A DNA stretch of 7,444 bases from Leptospira sp. (GTDB taxonomy: Bacteria > Spirochaetota > Leptospiria > Leptospirales > Leptospiraceae). The stretch lies in the NCBI GenBank assembly GCA_025457985.1, contig JALOTI010000091.1, forward strand, positions 1 to 7,444, in the 5' to 3' direction. This document shows positions 6,173-7,444 of this stretch, one piece after another. Position 1 is the stretch's first letter. The number at the start of each line of letters is the position of its first letter. Position numbers and translations under genes: made by a program. Below the pieces are notes generated by a model. The model saw nothing but the letters and a program-made list of their open reading frames with translations, was not told the origin of the DNA and did no database searches.

Positions 6173-6196
6173 AATGAGACAAAATTTTCTCAAGGT
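6173..6196. repeat. Imperfect direct repeat of the fliG start region, copy 2
   Basis: This is the second copy of the 24-bp repeat (20 of 24 identical to 6122-6145). On the fliG strand it reads ATT where copy 1 has the ATG start. It overlaps the first three bases of the inverted repeat at 6194-6218. A small local duplication is the simplest origin; paired binding sites are the alternative. Confidence 0.5.
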
Positions 6197-6218
6197 ATCG
6201 GTACTATCGTACGATACC
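6194..6218. promoter_or_regulatory. Inverted repeat in the divergent fliG / small-gene region
   Basis: Arms GGTATCG (6194-6200) and CGATACC (6212-6218) pair perfectly. After one unpaired G (6201), TAC/GTA continue the stem, giving 10 base pairs around loop TATC. It is not followed by a T run on the plus strand, so it does not look like a terminator. It covers the place where the -35 of the rightward small gene should lie (its -10-like TATAAA is at 6229-6234). An operator, or a hairpin in a longer fliG leader, would both fit. Confidence 0.45.
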
Positions 6219-6228
6219 CTTTGTAAGT

Positions 6229-6243
6229 TATAAAAATAGAGGA
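6229..6243 (+). promoter_or_regulatory. -10-like TATAAA and ribosome binding site of the 69-codon gene
   Basis: TATAAA at 6229-6234 is a good -10 hexamer but no matching -35 stands 17 nt upstream (ATCGTA there, inside the inverted repeat). AGAGGA at 6238-6243 is a ribosome site 4 nt before the ATG at 6248. If TATAAA is the -10, the leader would be very short and start within or after this ribosome site, so the true promoter may lie further upstream. Confidence 0.3.
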
Positions 6244-6247
6244 CACA

Positions 6248-6457
6248 ATGGACAAAGCCAACAAATTCAAAACTACATTAGAAAGATATATCCACTACAG
6301 AGGAATCGATATCGTCCTCCATCTAAAAGATGGAAAGAGCGTAGAATTAGACAAAAACCGCCAAATGAAAGATGATGTCGTCATCGGAAACCTGGCTGAA
6401 GGTGTCGTTCGAATCCCTCTCGCTGAAATCCAAAGTGCTGATTTTTTTGCTGCCTAA
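6248..6457 (+). CDS. Small conserved-looking protein of unknown function (69 aa)
   Basis: I do not recognise the family. The ATG at 6248 has AGAGGA 4 nt upstream, and the frame ends in TAA. After a charged helix-like opening ([19 protein letters not shown]), the rest reads as short alternating beta strands: [15 protein letters not shown] (21-35), [26 protein letters not shown] (42-67, broken here only for description). A VxLKDGK strand followed by a turn and a closing IPLAEI strand is seen in small SH3- or Sm-like barrels, which often bind nucleic acid, but that is a resemblance only. No signal peptide or membrane segment is present. The gene diverges from fliG across a 25-bp inverted repeat and overlaps the stop codon of the converging pdhC gene by 4 nt. 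The high proportion of charged residues suggests a soluble cytoplasmic protein. Confidence 0.75.
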   Translation: MDKANKFKTTLERYIHYRGIDIVLHLKDGKSVELDKNRQMKDDVVIGNLAEGVVRIPLAEIQSADFFAA

Positions 6458-7444
6458 ACTCCCGAAAGTAGACTTGGTTTTTCCAAGAGAGATTTAAGAG
6501 TCTTTAAAAATTCTGCCCCGACTGCTCCATCGATTGCTCGGTGGTCGCAGGAAAGGGTTAAGGACAAAACCCTTCCGGGCACAACGGCTCCGTTTTTTAC
6601 AACTGGTTTATCCTCTACGGATCCAACTGCTAAGATAGCTGCCTCTGGTTCGTTGATAATTGCCGTGAATCGGCTGATCCCAAACATGCCAAGATTGGAA
6701 ATGGTAAATGTTCCATTCGAGAATTCTTCAGGTTTTAATTTACGTTCTCGGGCTTTTTTTGCCAGAGCTTTGATCTCTTTAGAAATCTCAAGAATAGACT
6801 TTTGGTCTGCATTTCGAACGACAGGTGTGAGTAAACCGCCATCCAAAGAGACTGCAATACCAATATCGACCCTACCGAACTCTGTAATGGAATCACCAAG
6901 AAAACTGGCGTTCACCTTAGGATGTAATTTGAGTGAGATGGCCACAGCCTTTACTAAAATATCATTGAGGCTTACTTTTTCCGAAGTATCGGGATTTTGT
7001 ATCTTTTGGAACTCCAATAAATCGTTACGAAACGTTTCCAAAGCATCTGCCTGGACATCAATATTTAAGTAAAAATGGGGGAGGTTTTGTTTGGATTCAG
7101 TGAGTCGTTTAGCGATTGTTTTACGCATCCCACTCAGAGATACTGATGAATCATTCCGTACTTGGATGTTCGATTGAGAACTAGGAGAGTTTGCCTTTTT
7201 CCCACTTAAAGTATCCAAAACATCTCGTTTTGTAATTCTTCCCTCAGGTCCTGTACCAAGAATAGAATGTAAATCGATTCCATTTTCGATTGCGATAGAC
7301 TTAGCTAGTGGGGAAGCTAAAACTCGAAGTCCTCCCCGGGACTCTTTGCTTTTGCCAGCCGTATCTCTTTCTTCGTCCAGAGCCAAAGGCTTGGGGCTTG
7401 GAACGAGAAGCGGTTCTTTGGAAGCAGTTTTAGGAACAGGAACT
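6454..7444 (-). CDS. pdhC: Pyruvate dehydrogenase E2, dihydrolipoamide acetyltransferase (5' end cut by window edge)
   Basis: The frame is open from the right edge, so the start and the lipoyl domain(s) lie outside. The first visible residues, [19 protein letters not shown], are a Pro/Ala linker typical of E2 proteins. The peripheral subunit (E1/E3)-binding domain follows at visible residues 40-76 ([20 protein letters not shown] then [14 protein letters not shown]). The catalytic acyltransferase domain covers the last 230 or so residues. It starts [22 protein letters not shown] and ends with the active-site motif [15 protein letters not shown], with the catalytic His codon at 6541-6543. The enzyme moves the acetyl group from lipoamide to CoA in the cytoplasm. 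The sequence resembles mitochondrial-type PDH E2 rather than succinyl- or branched-chain E2, but that choice is by eye. A TTG at 7386 is not the start because homologous linker continues upstream. Confidence 0.92.
   Translation of the reverse strand, partial: VPVPKTASKEPLLVPSPKPLALDEERDTAGKSKESRGGLRVLASPLAKSIAIENGIDLHSILGTGPEGRITKRDVLDTLSGKKANSPSSQSNIQVRNDSSVSLSGMRKTIAKRLTESKQNLPHFYLNIDVQADALETFRNDLLEFQKIQNPDTSEKVSLNDILVKAVAISLKLHPKVNASFLGDSITEFGRVDIGIAVSLDGGLLTPVVRNADQKSILEISKEIKALAKKARERKLKPEEFSNGTFTISNLGMFGISRFTAIINEPEAAILAVGSVEDKPVVKNGAVVPGRVLSLTLSCDHRAIDGAVGAEFLKTLKSLLEKPSLLSGV

Noticed and set aside
6125..6193. N-terminal extension of fliG from an ATG at 6193
   Set aside because: The 23 extra residues do not look like FliG and arise from the repeated upstream DNA and promoter sequence. 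The 339-residue form has the usual length.
5835..6233. 132-codon plus-strand open frame antisense to fliG
   Set aside because: It is serine-rich low-meaning translation opposite a well-conserved gene; it is a shadow of the fliG codons. The same applies to the plus-strand frames at 5199-5519 and 6653-7072.
7384..7386. TTG at 7386 as the start of the E2 gene
   Set aside because: The frame stays open to the window edge with a Pro/Ala-type linker, and E2 proteins need a lipoyl domain upstream. The gene is cut by the edge.

Overview
The window looks like a piece of a Leptospira-type spirochete chromosome. The reasons are the spirochete-style flagellar rod protein, a full-length FliG rotor protein sitting apart from any large flagellar operon, moderately A+T-rich DNA, and housekeeping genes scattered in small units. 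The genus is an inference from sequence style, not from a database search. I see no insertion sequence, prophage, CRISPR array or rRNA.

Layout. Positions 1-2841 (minus strand) hold a tight four-gene run, read right to left: a small RRM RNA-binding protein with an RGG-like tail, an ATP-grasp ligase, a TehB-like class I SAM methyltransferase, and a second SAM methyltransferase with an N-terminal four-cysteine motif that runs off the left edge. The genes are 0-3 nt apart or overlap, so they are probably one transcript. From a shared divergent region (2842-2952) that contains a perfect 14-bp palindrome, the plus strand carries flgF (rod protein, start corrected to 2953) and, 27 nt later, a four-helix membrane protein of the TMEM220 family. 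Converging on that pair is a CDP-alcohol phosphatidyltransferase (PgsA-like, minus strand). A tRNA-Asp(GTC) gene (plus) follows; its CCA end lies only 6 nt from the stop codon of the converging fliG gene (minus).

The fliG upstream region (6125-6247) is the most structured non-coding part. It has a 24-bp imperfect direct repeat of the fliG start region, a TTGACA promoter placed so that the message would start at or next to the ATG, and a 10-bp-stem inverted repeat between fliG and a divergent 69-codon gene of unknown function. That small gene and the converging E2 subunit gene of pyruvate dehydrogenase (partial at the right edge) overlap at their stop codons.

Functionally the window mixes motility (flgF, fliG), phospholipid synthesis, central carbon metabolism (pdhC), translation (tRNA-Asp) and one possible small-molecule modification operon (ATP-grasp plus two methyltransferases). 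That operon is the only candidate for an undescribed pathway. Its substrate cannot be read from the sequence.
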